A DNA stretch of 64,000 nt from Nerophis ophidion (lineage: Eukaryota > Chordata > Actinopteri > Syngnathiformes > Syngnathidae). The stretch lies in NCBI RefSeq assembly GCF_033978795.1, contig NW_026906963.1:62001-126000 (forward strand). The letters are read 5' to 3'. Position 1 is the stretch's first letter. The number at the start of each line of letters is the position of its first letter. Made by a program: the position numbers and the translations under genes. Under the pieces are notes generated by a model. That model was not told the DNA's origin, ran no database searches, and was given only the letters and a program-made list of their open reading frames with translations. This document shows, piece after piece, positions 1-11,600 of this stretch.

Positions 1-420
1 TGAACCCACATTGAACAAGAATGATAAACACATTTCAGGAAAACATCCTCACTGTAATAAAACATAAACACAACATAACAAAAACCCACAAAACCATGCA
101 GCGCTATCTCTTCCGGGCTACATCCCCGCTACCACCCAACACCGCGCCCCAAAACATCACCGCCCCCCTCCGTGCGTTGGTTGAGGTGGGCGGGTTTAGG
201 TGGTGGGGGTGTGTATTGTAACACATGGAATTCTGGGTATTGTTTCTGTTGTGTTAATGTTGTGTTACGGTGAAGATGTTCTCCTGAAATGTGTTTGTCA
301 TTCTTGTTTGATGTGGCTCTACAGTGTGGCTCATATTTGTAACATTGTTAAAGTCGTTTGTACGGCCACCGTCAGTGTGATCTGTAAGGCTGTTGACTGT
401 TGATTAAGTATGTCTTGCAG
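1..420. mobile_element. Foldback-like element, copy 1 (left end cut by the window)
   Basis: This is the inner and right part of a non-autonomous element with imperfect inverted arms. The left arm (from base 1, motif GAATGATAAACACATTTCAG) is the reverse complement, with mismatches, of the right arm around 270-345. The core at about 130-215 is C-rich then G-rich. Two fuller copies lie at 2128-2903 and 3779-4490. No transposase frame is seen; the short open frames here are not genes. The family is not identified; a hAT-derived foldback is possible because the fuller copies begin with a hAT-like tip. Confidence 0.6.
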
Positions 421-897
421 TCATTCATGTATGTCATATTACAGGGAAAAAAATGTAATAGTTAGTTTGAGCATAAACCTTTTATAAGAGGCTACATATA
501 TTTTTTGCCTTGAATGTGAAAATACACATAAATATAAAAAAAATTAGATTTACCTTAAAATTACATATAAAACTTTTAGATTGTTAGTATGGACAAATAC
601 TTTTATATAACAAGCTACATATTTAATTAAAGTTAATTACTGTAATTTTACATGAAATTGAAAGTAATTTGAGAAAACATAAAATAATATGTATAATTAA
701 TTTGGTATTTTTCAGTAAAAAAATAGGAATAAACATAGTTCGTCATTACTGGTATATTATTCAAAATAACAGGCGGTTTGTTTATTTACAAATAATATCT
801 TGAATTCTACAGTTTTATAACCTATCTAAAAAAATTTAAAAATTACAGTAGAAATTTAGAGTAAACTAACCATAAAAATTTGATTTATTTTTTTACA
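421..897. repeat. AT-rich array-edge flank, copy 1
   Basis: Very AT-rich sequence with no coding potential. The same sequence recurs at 4491-4951, and its first part at 2904-3055, always directly after the foldback-like element and before plus-oriented satellite. It is therefore part of a larger duplicated block. No promoter, RNA gene or other feature is recognisable. Confidence 0.6.
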
Positions 898-1778
898 GTG
901 AACCCTACAAAAGATCATTTTTCTACTACAACTAACACAGATACACATCCCTAGGCATTATTAGCCATTTTGCATGTGTTGTTTAAAAGTTGTGTCTGAA
1001 AACTTTTTTATTGCTTTTTTCGCATTATCTCAGGATTCCAAGAACATTATTGTCATATTGAGTAAAACAACAATTTTTTGCATTGCAAAGATTTAAAAAA
1101 GCAAATGTTTTGAGTAAAACTCCCAAAGATGCATTATTTCAGGCATTATTAGCCATGTGTGGTGTAGGAGTTATGTTTAAATAACTGTCATATTGAGTGT
1201 TACAGTATACAGTCATATTGAGTAAAACCTAATTTTTGTATTTGCAAACCATAGAAAATCAACTATATCTAGTAAAACTCACATGGATTCAATATCACAG
1301 GCATTTTTAGACATTTTGCACGTTTGGATTAGGAATTATGTTGGAATACATTTTTATTGCTCTTTTTGCATTATCTCAGGATTTTAAGTACATTACTGTC
1401 AAATTGGGTAAAACATTTCTTTTAGTTTTTGCAAACCTTAGAAAATGTTTTTTTTATTCAGTAAAACTCACAAAGATACATTTCTTCAGGCATTTTTTTG
1501 TAATTTTGCATGTGTATTTTTGGAGATATGGTTCAAAAACCGTCTTATTGAGTGTGACCAATGTGAGGCCAGTAAAACCAAATTTTTGTATTTGTGAACC
1601 TTTCAAAAAATACCTAATTCAGGTAAAACTCACATAAAGTCAATATTACAGGCTTTTTTAGACAGATTTCATGTTTGGTTTTGGAGTTATGTTTATGAAC
1701 TTTTCATATTTAGTATGACAGTTTTACTGTTATATTGAATAAAAAAACTAACTTTTATCTTTGCAAACACTGTAAAAA
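898..1778 (+). repeat. Satellite unit, plus orientation (block A)
   Basis: About one five-monomer unit. It starts in the tail of monomer S5 and runs S1 (from about 953), S2, S3, S4 and back into S5. Each monomer begins with a version of AGGCATTWTTAGMCATTTTG followed by a GGAGTTATGTTT-like motif. It is more diverged from the consensus than units of the main array, as expected at an array edge. It lies in the opposite orientation to everything after 8647. Confidence 0.85.
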
Positions 1779-1934
1779 TAAATTTTGTAAAAAAACGGTC
1801 ATTTCCTGGCAGCTACGGCTGCCAAACAAAAACCATAAAACTAAAGTAAAACATTGTAAACCAAATAATGATCAAAAATATTATATTTACAGAAATTTTC
1901 ATGAAACGTTTTGGGGTGAAATATCGTAATTTTA
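1779..1934. repeat. MITE-like segment with GC hairpin, copy 1
   Basis: A short segment with repeated TGTAAA and TTTTACAG motifs. It contains a perfect hairpin, GGCAGC-TACG-GCTGCC, at 1808-1823. The same hairpin is at 3457-3472, and a truncated version of the segment begins at 8309. It resembles small teleost MITEs rich in CTGTAAAAT motifs (from memory, not checked). No coding sequence. Confidence 0.5.
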
Positions 1935-2127
1935 CAGATTTTTACTAAATTATTAAGATCAACCACCTTTAATAAAGTGACGATGCAAACAGTTGTGCAG
2001 AAAAATACCTTTATTCTAAAGAGTTTTTCCAAATTATTACGATCAACCACTTTTAGTGAAGTGACAATGCTGGCGGTTCCACAGAAAAATACCATTGTTT
2101 TACAGATTTTTTCTGAATTGTTAGGAT
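1935..2127. repeat. About 84-bp minisatellite, copy 1
   Basis: Two and a fraction tandem copies start near 1935, 2021 and 2103. Each runs from a TTTTT(A/C)C-AAATTATTA motif through GATCAACCACC-TTTA and an AGTGAC-ATGC motif to CAGAAAAATACC. The third copy is broken after GTTAGGAT, where a hAT-like tip (CAGGGGTGTC) starts. The same structure is at 3587-3778 and 8417-8610. Confidence 0.65.
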
Positions 2128-2903
2128 CAGGGGTGTCTCATTGACTTTTGCGGGGGGCCACTGGATGCAGGAACTTGATGCAAAGTGGATTCACCTTGCA
2201 TGAATGGCTACCCACCCTAGCAACATACTTACCGATCCTACCATTTCACTGTGAGAATTTTACTGACCCTCATGTAGGATTGACCCAAAGTCTGGCCGGT
2301 TGACTTTTTATACGCTCATTCACCAAATCATCAGCATGCCTACTGATGAGTGTGGTGTGCATGGTATTGTCATGCACGTGATAGTGACTTCAAAACATAC
2401 TTGGTCAACAGCCACACAGGTCACACTGCTGGTGGCTGTACAAACAACTTTAACACTGTTACAAAATATGCACCACACTGTGAATCCACATTGAACAAGA
2501 ATGATAAACACATTTCAGGAAAACATCCTCACTGTAACAAAACATAAACACAACATAACATAACAAATACCCACAAGCCCATGCAGCGCTGACTCTTCCG
2601 GGCTACACCCCTGCTACCACCCAACCCCGCGCCCCAAAACATCACCGCCCCCCTCCATGCGTTGGTTGAGGTGGGCGGGGTTAGGTGGTGGGGGTGTATA
2701 TTGTAACAAATGGAATTCTGGGTTTTGTTTTTGTTGTGTTAATGTTGTGTTACGGTGAAGATGTTCTCCTGAAATGTGTTTGTCATTCTTGTTTGATGTG
2801 GCTCCACAATGTGGCACATATTTATAACATTGTTAAAGTTGTTTGTACGGCCACCGTCAGTGTGATTTGTAAGGCTGTTGACTGTTGATTAAGTATGTCT
2901 TGC
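2128..2903. mobile_element. Foldback-like element with hAT-like tip, copy 2 (complete)
   Basis: It begins with CAGGGGTGTCTCATTGAC, like the tips of vertebrate hAT (Charlie-type) transposons. It then carries imperfect inverted arms at about 2393-2560 and 2735-2903 flanking a GC-rich core (about 2620-2700). No matching 3' hAT tip is seen at the far side, so the element is either truncated or the tip belongs to a separate insertion. No transposase is encoded. Confidence 0.55.
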
Positions 2904-3055
2904 ACTCACTCATGTATGTCATATTACAGGGAAAAGAATGTAAATGTTAGTTTGAGCATAAACCTTTTATAAGAGGCTACATATATTTTTCGCCTTGAAT
3001 GTGAAAATACACATAAATATTACAAAAAATTAATTTACCTTAAAATTACATTAAC
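2904..3055. repeat. AT-rich array-edge flank, copy 2 (truncated)
   Basis: Matches the start of the flank at 421-897, then jumps near 3050 directly into satellite monomer S3. Compared with block A, about 0.9 kb (the rest of the flank plus S1 and S2) is missing. Confidence 0.55.
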
Positions 3056-3425
3056 ATTACAAAACATTTCTTTTTGTTTTTGCAAACCTTACAAAATGTT
3101 TGTTTTCCAGTAAAACTCACAAAGATACATTTCTTCAGGCATTTTTTTTGTAATTTTGCATGTGTATTTTTGGAGATATGGTTCAAAAACCGTCTTATTC
3201 AGTGTGACCAATGTGTGGCCAGTAAAACCAAATTTTTGTATTTGTGAACCTTTCCAAAATACTTAATTCAGGTAAAACTCACATAAAGTCAATATTACAG
3301 GCTTTTTTAGACAGATTTCATGTTTGGTTTTGGAGTTATGTTTATGAACCTTTCATATTTAGTATGACAGTTATACTGTTATATTAAATAAAATAAAAAA
3401 TTGTAACTTTGCAAACACTGTAAAA
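3056..3425 (+). repeat. Partial satellite unit (S3-S5), plus orientation (block B)
   Basis: Contains the end of S3, S4 and S5. It is followed directly by the MITE-like segment, as in block A. Truncated at its 5' side by the deletion that also shortened the flank. Confidence 0.8.
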
Positions 3426-3586
3426 ATAAATTCTGTAAAGAAAACGGTCATTTCCTGGCAGCTACGGCTGCCAAACAAAAACCATAAAATTAAAGTAAAA
3501 CATTGTAAACCAAATAATGATCAAAAACATTATATTTACAGAAATTTTCATGAAACGTTTCGGGGAGAAATATCGTAATTTTACAG
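3426..3586. repeat. MITE-like segment with GC hairpin, copy 2
   Basis: Same organisation as 1779-1934, with the hairpin GGCAGC-TACG-GCTGCC at 3457-3472. Confidence 0.5.
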
Positions 3587-3778
3587 ATTTTTACTAAATT
3601 ATTAAGATCAACCACCTTTAATAAAATGACTATGCAAACAGTTCCGCAGAAAAAAAAACCTTTATTCTTCAGAGTTTTTCCAAATTATTACGATCAGCCA
3701 CCTTTAGTGAAGTGACAATGCTGGCGGTTCCACAGAAAAATACCATTGTTTAACAGATTTTTTCTGAATTGTTAGGAT
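3587..3778. repeat. About 84-bp minisatellite, copy 2
   Basis: Same 2.3-copy structure as 1935-2127, ending at the same base before CAGGGGTGTC. Confidence 0.65.
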
Positions 3779-4490
3779 CAGGGGTGTCTCATTGACTTTA
3801 GCGGGGGGCCACTGGATGCAGGAGATTGATACAAAGTGGGTTAACCTTGCATGAATGGCTATCCCACCCTAGCTACATACTTACCATTCCTATCATTTCA
3901 CCACGAGAATTTCACTGACCCACCTGTAGGGTTGACTCAAAGTTTGGCCGGGCAAATATGACACGTAATACAGTGGTGGGTTTTATTGAACACTCATTCA
4001 TCAAATCATCAGCGTGCCATGAGCACGGTTTCTTCATTCATTTGAAAAGTGACTGCAAGATATACTTGGTCAACAGCCACACAGGTCACACTGACGGTGG
4101 CTCTACAAACAACTTTAACACTGTTACAAATATGGACCACACTGTGAACCCACATCGAACAAGAATGATAAACACATTTCAGGAAAACATCCTCACTGTA
4201 ATAAAACATAAACACAACCCCGTGCCCCAAAACATCACCGCCCCCCCTCCGTGCGTTGGTTGAGCTGGGCGGGGTTAGGTGGTGGGGGTGTATATTGTAA
4301 CACATGGAATTCTAGGAATTGTTTCTGTTGTGTTAATGTTGTGTTACGGTGACGATGTTCTCCTGAAATGTGTTTGTCAGTCTTGTTTGATGTGGCTCCA
4401 CAGTGTGGCGCATATTTGTAACATTGTTAAAGTTGTTTGTACGGCCACTGTCAGTGTGATCTGTATGGCTGTTGACTGTTGATTAAGAAT
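3779..4490. mobile_element. Foldback-like element with hAT-like tip, copy 3
   Basis: Starts with the same hAT-like CAGGGGTGTC tip. The inverted arms lie at about 4048-4215 and 4320-4490. The core is shorter than in copy 2: a stretch between the ACATAAACACAAC motif and CCCGTGCCCC is deleted. No transposase. Confidence 0.55.
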
Positions 4491-4951
4491 CTCTTGCAGT
4501 ATTTCATGGACAAAATATTACAGTTTGAGCATACACCTTTTATAAGAGGCTACATATATTTTTCGACTTGAATGTGAAAATACACATACATATTGAAAAT
4601 ATTTGATTTACCTTAAAATTACATATAAAACTGTTAGATTGTTAGTATGAACAAATACTTTTATATAAAAAGCTACATATTTAATTAAAGTTAATTACTG
4701 TAATTTTACATGAAATTGAAAGTAATTTGAGAAAACAGAAAATAATATGTATAAATAATTTGGTATTTTTCGGTAAAAAAAAATAAGAATATACATAGTT
4801 TGTCTACTGGCATATCACTTAAAATAACAGGCGTTTTTTATTTACAGATAATGTCTTCAATTCTACAGATTTATAACCTATTTAAAAAAATTGAAAAATT
4901 ATAGTAGAAATTTAGAGTAAACTAACCATACAAATATGATTTTGTTTTCCC
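4491..4951. repeat. AT-rich array-edge flank, copy 3
   Basis: Full-length counterpart of 421-897, offset by about 4055 bp, with small indels. No other feature is seen. Confidence 0.6.
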
Positions 4952-7900
4952 AGTGAACCCTACAAAAGATAATTTTTCTACTACAACTAACTAAGATACA
5001 CATCTTTAGGAATTATTAGCCGTTTTGCATGTGTTGTTTAAAAGTTATGTTTGAAAACTTTTGTATTGCTTTTTCGCATTATCTCAGGATTCTAAGAACA
5101 TTATAGTCATATCGAGTAAAAAATACTTTTTGCATTTGCAAGATTTAAAAAAGCATATGTTCCGAGTAAAACTCCCAAAGATGCATTATTTCAGGCATTA
5201 TTAGCCATTTTTCATGTGTGGTGTAGGAGTTATGTTTAAATAACTGTCATATTGAGTGTTACAGTATAGAGTCATATTGAGTAAAACCTAAATTTTGTAT
5301 TTGCAAACCATAGAAAAACAACTGTACTATAGTAAAACTCATATGTATTCAATATCACAGGCATTTTTTGACATGTTGCACGTTTGGATTAGGAATTATG
5401 TTGGAATACATTTTTATTGCTTTTTTCGCATTATCTCAGGATTCTAAGTACATTACTGTCAAATTGAGTAAAAAATTATTTTTTGTTTTTGCAAACACTA
5501 CCAAATGTTTTTTTTTTCAGGAAAACTCTAAAAGATGCATTTCTTTAGGCATTATTAGACATTTTAGATTTCTACTTTTGGAGTTATGTTTCAAAAACGG
5601 TCATTTTGAGTATCACCAATATGAGGCCAGTAAAACCTAATTTTTGTATTTGTGAACCTTTCCAAAATACCTGAATCTGGTAAAACTAACATACATTCAA
5701 TATTACAGGCTTTTTTTTTAGAAACAAATTGTGTTTACTTTTGGAGTTATGATTATAAACCTTTCATATTTAGTATGACAGTTATAATGTTATAATGAAT
5801 AAAAAAAAAACTTGTGTCTTTGCAAACCTTACAAAAGATAATTTTTCTAGTACAAATAACAAAAAAACATATCTCTAGTCATTATTAGCCATTTTGCATG
5901 TGTTGTTTAGACGTTATGTTTGAATACATTTGTATTGCTTTTTTTCGCATTGTCAGGATTGTAAGACTATTATAGTCATATTGAGTAAAAAAATACTTTT
6001 TGCATTTGCAAAATTTAAAAAAGCATATGTTTCGTATAAAACTCCCAAACATAAATTTATTCAGGCATTATTAGCCATTTTTCATGTGTGGTGTAGGAGT
6101 TATGTTTAAATAACTGTAATATTGTGTGTTACAGTATACAGTCATATTGAGTAAAACCTCAATTGTGTATTTGCAAACCATAGAAAAAACTGTATCTAGT
6201 AAAACTCACATGTATTCAATATCACAGGCATTTTTAGACATTTTGCACGTTGGGATTAGGAATTATATTGGAATACATTTGTATTGCTTTTTTCGCATTA
6301 TCTCAGGATTCTAAGTACATTACTGTCAAATTGAGTAACACATCAAATTTTGTTTTTGCAAACCTTACCAAATGTTTTTTTTTTTCAGGAAAACTCTCGA
6401 AGATGCATTTCTTCAGGCATTATTAGACATTTTGCATGGTATTTTTGGAGTTATGTTTCAAAAACTGTCATTTTGAGTGTGACCAATATGAGGCCAGTAA
6501 AATCTAATATTTGTATTGTGATTCTTTCCAAAATACCTGATTCTGCTAAAACTTACATAAATTCAATATTAAAGGCTTTTTAAGACAAATTTCACATTTG
6601 GTTTTGGAGTGATGATTATAAACTTTTCATATTTAGTATGATAGTTACACTGTTATATTGAATAAAAAAAACTAACTTGTGTCTTTGCAAACCTTACAAA
6701 AGATCATGTTTCGAGTACAACTAACCAAAATCCATATCTCTAGGCATTATTAGCCATTTTGCACGTGTTGTTTAGAAGTTATGTTTGAATACATTTTTAT
6801 TGATTTTTTCGCATTATCTCAGGATTGTAAGACTATTATAGTCAAATTGAGTAAAAAACTACTTTTTTCGCTTGCATGATTTAAAAAAGCATATGTTTCG
6901 AGTAAAACTCCCAAAGATGGATTATTTCAGGCATTATTAGCCATTTTTCATGTGTGGTGTAGGAGTTATGTTTAAATAACTGTCATATTGAGTGTTACAG
7001 TATACAGTCATATTGAGTAAAACCTCATTTTTGTATTTGCAAACCATTGAAAAACAACTGTATCTAGTAAAACTCACATGTATTCAATATCACAGGCATT
7101 TTTAGACATTTTGCACTTTTGGATTAGGAATTATGTTGGAATACATTTTTATTGCTTTTTTCGCATTATCTCAGGATTCTAAGTACATTACTGTCAAATT
7201 GAGTAACGAATCAAATTTTGTTTTTGCAATCCTTACCAAATGTTTTTTTTTTCAGGAAAACTCTCGAAGATGGATTTCTTCGGGCATTATTAGACATTTT
7301 GCATGTATATTTTTGGAGTTATGTTTCAAAAACTGTCATTTTGAGTGTGACCAATATGAGGCCAGTAAAATCTAATATTTGTATTTGTGATTCTTTCCAA
7401 AATACCTGATTTTGGTAAAACTTACATAAATTCAATATTAAAGGCTTTTTTAAGACATATTTCATATTTGGTTTTGGAGTTATGATTATAAACCTTTCAT
7501 ATTAATATGACAGTTACACTGTTATATTGAATAAAAAAACTAACTTGTGTCTTTGCAAACCTTACAAAAGATCATTTTTCTAGTACAACTAACAAAAAAA
7601 CATATCTATAGCTATTATTAGCCATTTTGCATGTATTGTTTAGAAGTTATGTTTGAATACACTTTTATTGCTTTTTTCGCATTATCTCAGGATTCCAAGA
7701 TCATTATTGTCATATTGAGTAAAACAACAATTTCAGGCATTATTAGCCATGTGTGGTGTAGGAGTTATGTTTAAATAACTGTCATATTGAGTGTTACAGT
7801 ATACAGTCATATTGAGTAAAACCTAATTTTTTGATTTGGAAACCATAGAAAATCAACTGTATCTAGTAAAACCCACATGGATTCAATATCACAGGCATTT

Positions 7901-8308
7901 TTAGACAATTTGCACGTTTGGATTAGGAATTATGTTGGAATACATTTTTATTGCTCTTTTTGCATTATCTCAGGATTTTAAGTACATTACTGTCAAATTG
8001 GGTATAACATTTCTTTTTGTTTTTGCAACCCTTACAAAAAATATTTTTTTTATCCAGTAAAACTCACAAAGATACATTACTTCAGGCATTTTTTTTGTAA
8101 TTTTGCATGTGTATTTTTGGAGATAGGGTTCAAAAACTGTCTTATTGAGTGTGACCAATGTGAGGCAAGTAAAACCAAATGTTTGTATTTGTGAACCTTT
8201 CCAAAATACCTAATTCAGGTAGAACTCACATAAAGTCAACATTACGGGCTTTTTTAGACAGATTTCATGTTTGGTTTTAGAGTTATGTTTATTAACCTTT
8301 CATATTCA
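4952..8308 (+). repeat. Satellite array, about four units, plus orientation (block C)
   Basis: S1 monomers start near 5008, 5876, 6743 and 7612, giving periods of 868, 867 and 869 bp. The last unit has lost most of S1 and is cut in S5 near 8308, where the truncated MITE-like segment begins. Several positions carry edge variants not found in the homogenised array, for example TTGTGAACC where main-array units read TTGTGATTC. There is no coding sequence. Confidence 0.9.
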
Positions 8309-8610
8309 ACAAAAACCATAAAACTAAAGTAAAACATTGTAAACCAAATAATGATCAAAAATATTATATTTACAGAAATTTTCATGAAACGTTTTGGGGT
8401 GAAATATCATAATTTTACAGATTTTTACTAAATTATTAAGATCAACCACCTTTAATAAAGTGACGATGCAAACAGTTCTGCAGAAAAATACCTTTATTCT
8501 AAAGAGTTTTTCCAAATTATTACGATCAATCACCTTTAGTGACGTGACAATGCTGGCGGTTCCACAGAAAAATACCATTGTTTAACAGATTTTTTCTGAA
8601 TTGTTAGGAT
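8309..8610. repeat. Truncated MITE-like segment plus minisatellite, copy 3
   Basis: The MITE-like segment lacks its 5' part, including the GC hairpin. The minisatellite (from about 8417) is complete and ends at the hAT-like tip at 8611. Confidence 0.6.
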
Positions 8611-8646
8611 CAGGGGTGTCTCATTGACTTTAGTGGGTGGCCACTG
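8611..8646. mobile_element. Truncated hAT-like tip at the inversion breakpoint
   Basis: The first 36 bp of the hAT-like tip seen at 2128 and 3779 are present. The sequence then breaks after GGCCACTG and continues in minus-oriented satellite. This marks the array inversion junction. Confidence 0.6.
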
Positions 8647-11600
8647 AATTTATGTAAGTTTTAGCAGAATCAGGTATTTTGGAAAGGTTCACAAATACAA
8701 ATATTAGATTTTACTGGCCTCATATTGGTCACAATCAAAATGACAGTTTTTGAAACATAACTCCAAAAATACACATGCAAAATGTCTAATAATGCCTGAA
8801 GAAATGCATCTTCGAGAGTTTTCCAGAAAAAAAAAAACATTTGGTAAGGTTTGCAAAAACAAAATTTGACAGTAATGTACTTAGAATCCTGAGATAATGC
8901 GAAAAAAGCAATAAAAATGTATTCCAACATAATTCCTAATCCAAACGTGCAAAATGTCTAAAAATGCCTGTGATATTGAATACATGTGAGTTTTACTAGA
9001 TACAGTTGTTTTTCAATGGTTTGCAAATACAAAAATGAGGTTTTTTACTCAATATGACTGTATACTGTAACACTCAATATGACAGTTATTTAAACATAAC
9101 TCCTACACCACACATGAAAAATGGCTAATAATTCCTGAAATAATGCATCTTTGGGAGTTTTACTCGAAACACATGCTTTTTTAAATCTTGCAAATGCAAA
9201 AAGTAGTTTTTTACTCAATACGACTATAGTAGTCTTACAATCCTGAGATAATGCGAAAAAAGCAATAAAAATGTATTCAAACATAACTTCTAAACAACAC
9301 ATGCAAAATGGCTAATAATGCCTAGAGATATGTTTTTTTGTTAGTTTTACTAGAAAAATGATCTTTTGTAAGGTTTGCAAAGACACAAGTTAGTTTTTTT
9401 ATTCAACATAACACTGTAACTGTCATACTAAATATGAAAGGTTCATAATTATAACTACAAAACCAAATATGAAATGTGTCTTAAAAAGCCTTTAATATTT
9501 AATTTATGTAAGTTTGACCAGAATCAGGTATTTTCGAAAGGTTGACAAATACAAATATTAGATTTTACTGGCCTCATATTGGTCACAATCAAAATGACAG
9601 TTTTTGAAACATAACTCCAAAAATACACATGCAAAATGTCTAATAATGCCTGAAGAAATGCATCTTCGAGAGTTTTCCTGAAAAAAAAAACATTTGGTAA
9701 GGTTTGCAAAACCAAAATTTGATTTGTTACTCAATTTGACAGTAATGTACTTAGAATCCTGAGATACTGCGAAAAAAACAATAAAAATGTATTCCAACAT
9801 AATTCCTAATCCAAACGTGCAAAATGTCTAAAAATGCCTGTGATATTGAATACATGTGAGTTTTACTAGATACCGTTGTTTTTCAATGGTTTGCAAATAC
9901 AAACATGAGGTTTTACTCAATATGACTGTTTACTGTAACACTCAATATGACAGTTATTTAAACATAACTCCTACACCACACATGAAAAATGGCTAATAAT
10001 GCCTGAAATAATGCATCTTTGGGAGTTTTACTCGAAATATATGCTTTTTTAAATCTTGCAAATGCAAAAAGTAGTTTTTTACTCAATATGACTATAATAG
10101 TCTTAGAATCCTGAGATAATGCGAAAAAAGCAATAAAAATGTATTCAAACATAACTTCTAAACAACACATGCAAAATGGCTAATAATGCCCAGAGATATG
10201 TTTTTTTGTTAGTTGTACTAGAAAAATTATCTTTTGTAAGGTTTGCAAAGACACACATTAGTTTTTTTATTCAATATAACAGTGTAACTCTCATACTAAA
10301 TATGAAAGGTTTATAATCATAACTCCAAAACCAAATATGAAATTTGTCTTAAAAAGCCTTTAATATTGAATTTATGTAAGTTTTACCAAAATCAGGTATT
10401 TTGGAAAGAATCACAAATACAAATATTAGATTTTACTGGCCTCATGTTGGTCACACTCAAAATGACAGTTTTTGAAACATAACTCCAACAATACACATGC
10501 AAAATGTCTAATAATGCCTGAAGAAATGCATCTTCGAGAGTTTTCCTGAAAAAAAAAAACATTTGGTAAGGTTTGTAAAAACAAAATTTGATTTGTTACT
10601 CAATTTGACAGTAATGTACTTAGAATCCTGAGATAATGCGAAAAAAGCAATAAAAATGTATTCCAACATAATTCCTAATCCAAACGTGCAAAATGTCTAA
10701 AAATGCCTGTGATATTGAATACATGTGAGTTTTATTAGATACAGTTGTTTTTCAATGGTTTGCAAATACAAAAATGAGGTTTTACTCAATATGACTGTAT
10801 ACTGTAACACTCAATATGACAGCTATTTAAACATAACTCCTACACCACACATGAAAAAGGACTAATAATGCGTAAAATAATCCATCTTTGGGAGTTTTAA
10901 TCGAAACATATGCTTTTTTAAATCTTGCAAATGCAAAAAGTAGTTTTTTACTCAATACGACTATAATAGTCTTACAATCCTGAGATAATGCAAAAAAAGC
11001 AATAAAAATGTATTCAAACATAACTTCTAAACAACACATGCAAAATGGCTAATAATGCCCAGAGATATGTTTTTTTGTTAGTTGTACTAGAAAAATGATC
11101 TTTTGTAAGGTTTGCAAAGACACAAATTAGTTTTTTTATTCAATATAACAGTGTAACTGTCATACTAAATATGAAAGGTTTATAATCATAACTCCAAAAC
11201 CAAATATGAAATTTGTCTTAAAAAGCCTTTAATATTGAATTTATGTAAGTTTGAGCAGAATCAGGTATTTTGGAAAGAATCACAAATACAAATATTAGAT
11301 TTTACTGGCCTCATATTGGTCACACTCAAAATGACAGTTTTTGAAACATAACTCCAAAAATACACATGCAAAATGTCTAATAATGCCTGAAGAAATGCAT
11401 CTTCGAGAGTTTTCCTGAAAAAAAAAACATTTGGTAAGGTTTGCAAAAACAAAATTTGATTTGTTACTCAATTTGACAGTAATGTACTTAGAATCCTGAG
11501 ATAATGCGAAAAAAGCAATAAAAATGTATTCCAACATAATTCCTAATCCAAACGTGCAAAATGTCTAAAAATGCCTGTGATATTGAATACATGTGAGTTT

